Assembly (NCBI GenBank): GCA_003574785.1
Contig: QORU01000013.1
Coordinates: forward strand, 1-64,000
DNA: 64,000 bases
Source: Taklimakanibacter deserti
GTDB taxonomy: Bacteria > Pseudomonadota > Alphaproteobacteria > Rhizobiales > Aestuariivirgaceae
Direction: 5' to 3'
The position numbers and the translations under genes were made by a program. Below, piece after piece: positions 62,825-64,000 of the stretch. Under the pieces are notes generated by a model, which did no database searches, was not told where the DNA came from, and saw only the letters and a list, made by a program, of their open reading frames with translations. Within the stretch, counting starts at the first letter, position 1; the number at the start of each line of letters is the position of its first letter.

Positions 62825-63526
62825 ATGGCCGATCGTCCGGTCGTTCTGGTGGCAGGCGCCTCGCGCGGGCTGGGCCTCGAGCTCGCCCGCCAGTTCGCCG
62901 AACGCGACTGGCAGGTGATCGCGACCGTCCGCAATCTCGATGGCGCGCCAGATCTGGCTCGCCTCCAGACGGAAAGGCCGGATCGCATCGCGATCAATCG
63001 CCTCGATATCGCCGATCAGAGCAGTGTCGCGGCCTTCAAGGCCGAGATCGGCGATCGGCGCCTGGACGTCCTTTATATCAACGCCGGAATCATGGGACCG
63101 CGGCATCACGACCCGATGCGGATCAGCGATGATGAATTCCAGTCCCTGATGCTGACCAATGCCTTGGCGCCGGTCCGCTTCGCCACGACGTTCCTCGGCA
63201 ATCTGCGCGAGGGTACCGGCGTCTTCGTCTTCATGACCTCGCAGCTCGGCAGCGTGGCGCGCAATGAGGGCGGCGATTACGACCTCTACCGGGCCAGCAA
63301 GGCGGCGCTTAACACCCTGACCCGCAGCTTCGTGGCGAGGCTCGGCGCCAGGAAGCTCGCCGTCCTCTCGTTCCATCCCGGCTGGGTGAAGACCGATATG
63401 GGCGGCGCGAAGGCGCCGCTCGATGCCGAGACGAGCGTCGCCGGCATGATCGGCATCGTGGAAGGAGCGCGCGGCACCAGCGGCCACCGCTTCCTCGATT
63501 ATCAGGGCAATGTCATTCCTTGGTGA
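62825..63526 (+). CDS. SDR-family oxidoreductase
   Basis: 233 residues, starting nine bases after the gabT stop with AGGAGAGG upstream. Rossmann motif VAGASRGLGLELARQFAERD, INAGIMGP, catalytic serine in TSQLGS and Y-x3-K in LYRASKAAL. It is short and CsgA/C-factor-like, lacking a long C-terminal substrate region. In context it could reduce or oxidise the semialdehyde or a keto-intermediate, but substrate is unknown. Its stop abuts the stop of the convergent amidohydrolase gene with no gap. Confidence 0.87.
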   Translation: MADRPVVLVAGASRGLGLELARQFAERDWQVIATVRNLDGAPDLARLQTERPDRIAINRLDIADQSSVAAFKAEIGDRRLDVLYINAGIMGPRHHDPMRISDDEFQSLMLTNALAPVRFATTFLGNLREGTGVFVFMTSQLGSVARNEGGDYDLYRASKAALNTLTRSFVARLGARKLAVLSFHPGWVKTDMGGAKAPLDAETSVAGMIGIVEGARGTSGHRFLDYQGNVIPW

Positions 63527-64000
63527 TCAGAGCCGGAACGCCTCGCGCACGGCGCCGCTGATGCCGTCAACAAATTCGTCGAACAACAGCTTGCCTTTTT
63601 CCGGCGAAGCACCCTTGGCGGTCGCGAGGATTCCCGTCTGCGTGCCTTGCGCCGGATCGACCGGGAAGAGATCGTAGGGCGGGTAGATGACCGGTTTCTG
63701 GTTGGGCACCCGGTCCATATGGATGAGATCGGGCCTGAGATGGAGCAGGACCGATGTGGTCATCACGCCCGCATGTTCGAGCGGCCAGCCGGGAAAACCG
63801 TCCGGGAACACCTTCGCGAGCGTCGCCTCCGAGATGAACTCGAAATAGCGCACCTTCATCACCTTGAGGTCGCCGATGCCCCAGGAGTTGAGATCCTTCA
63901 GAGCGAGGTCGATCCCTTCGATGAGGAACATCTCGTTCTCATAATGCGAATCGAGAATGAGGATGCGGCGCGCGCCATGGCGGGCGAATTCGCAGATGAT
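63527..64000 (-). CDS. Creatininase-family amidohydrolase, 5' part beyond the window
   Basis: The C-terminal 157 residues are visible; the frame is open to the right edge, so the ATG at 63931 is internal. The segment HGARRILILDSHYENEMFLI is the creatininase-family signature (metal and active-site region, usually NGHxGN or NGHYEN; here DSHYEN). Later parts include HAGVMTTSVLLHLRPDLI. Family members hydrolyse creatinine, formamides or hydantoin-like amides using Zn or Mn. Convergent with the hyu-gabT operon and likely part of the same cyclic-amide pathway. Confidence 0.85.
   Translation of the reverse strand: MICEFARHGARRILILDSHYENEMFLIEGIDLALKDLNSWGIGDLKVMKVRYFEFISEATLAKVFPDGFPGWPLEHAGVMTTSVLLHLRPDLIHMDRVPNQKPVIYPPYDLFPVDPAQGTQTGILATAKGASPEKGKLLFDEFVDGISGAVREAFRL

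Overview
The window is a gene-dense, GC-rich stretch with no rRNA, tRNA or CRISPR array that I could see. The gene families point to an alphaproteobacterium of the Hyphomicrobiales (Rhizobiales) type: an smo polyol operon, ExoY/ExoP-like polysaccharide genes, many ABC importers of the CUT1, CUT2 and HAAT classes, CobF of the aerobic cobalamin pathway, and GGGTGAGGGG-type intergenic palindromes. That assignment is inference from gene content; no marker gene fixes the genus.

Layout. 1-2505: a PLP-dependent sulfur-amino-acid enzyme (-), then an ArsR regulator with an AHSA1/SRPBCC partner (+). 2586-7868: a DeoR regulator divergent from a complete CUT1 sugar importer with the unusual order permease, binding protein, permease, ATPase. 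7971-24553: a small membrane protein, a roughly 340-bp AT-richer regulatory gap, then a 15-gene exopolysaccharide locus (ExoY-type initiating transferase, UDP-glucose dehydrogenase, several glycosyltransferases, deacetylase, pyruvyl transferase, acetyltransferase, SGNH esterase, Wzy-like polymerase/ligase, Wzx flippase, GT14-like transferase, GH10 hydrolase, Wzc/ExoP tyrosine autokinase). Two transferases in it are diverged duplicates flanking an acetyltransferase. No outer-membrane exporter (Wza/OPX) is present.

24631-29310: a lone cobF, a PIN toxin/HTH antitoxin pair of lower GC, and a four-gene TonB energy module (secreted 151-aa protein, ExbB, ExbD, TonB). 29322-36305 (-): a sorbitol/polyol operon (SorC regulator, SmoE, F, G, K, SmoS and a second polyol SDR). 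36538-42779 (-): a FadR-type regulator, a cystathionine-lyase-like PLP enzyme and a third CUT1 importer. 42878-48882: a CUT2 (ribose-type) importer with two different permeases, divergent from a LacI regulator with a clear operator. 49013-50545: a Rieske-FAD reductase broken by one in-frame amber codon.

50556-64000: the most interesting block. It holds an LhgO-like 2-hydroxyglutarate oxidase, a split branched-chain-type importer (livF divergent from binding protein-livG-livH-livM), a FadR-type regulator, HyuA and HyuB (ATP-dependent hydantoinase/oxoprolinase family), a 66-aa four-cysteine protein overlapping hyuB, a GabT-like aminotransferase, an SDR, and a convergent creatininase-family amidohydrolase running off the right edge. 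I read it as an import-and-degradation island for a cyclic amide (lactam, imide or hydantoin), with the small Cys4 protein as a possible third subunit.

One structural theme crosses operons. All five ABC binding-protein genes are followed, before the next transporter gene, by a strong intercistronic hairpin. In the three CUT1 cases this lies in or next to a palindromic repeat element. This resembles the malE-malF REP arrangement of E. coli and could set the excess of binding protein over membrane components.
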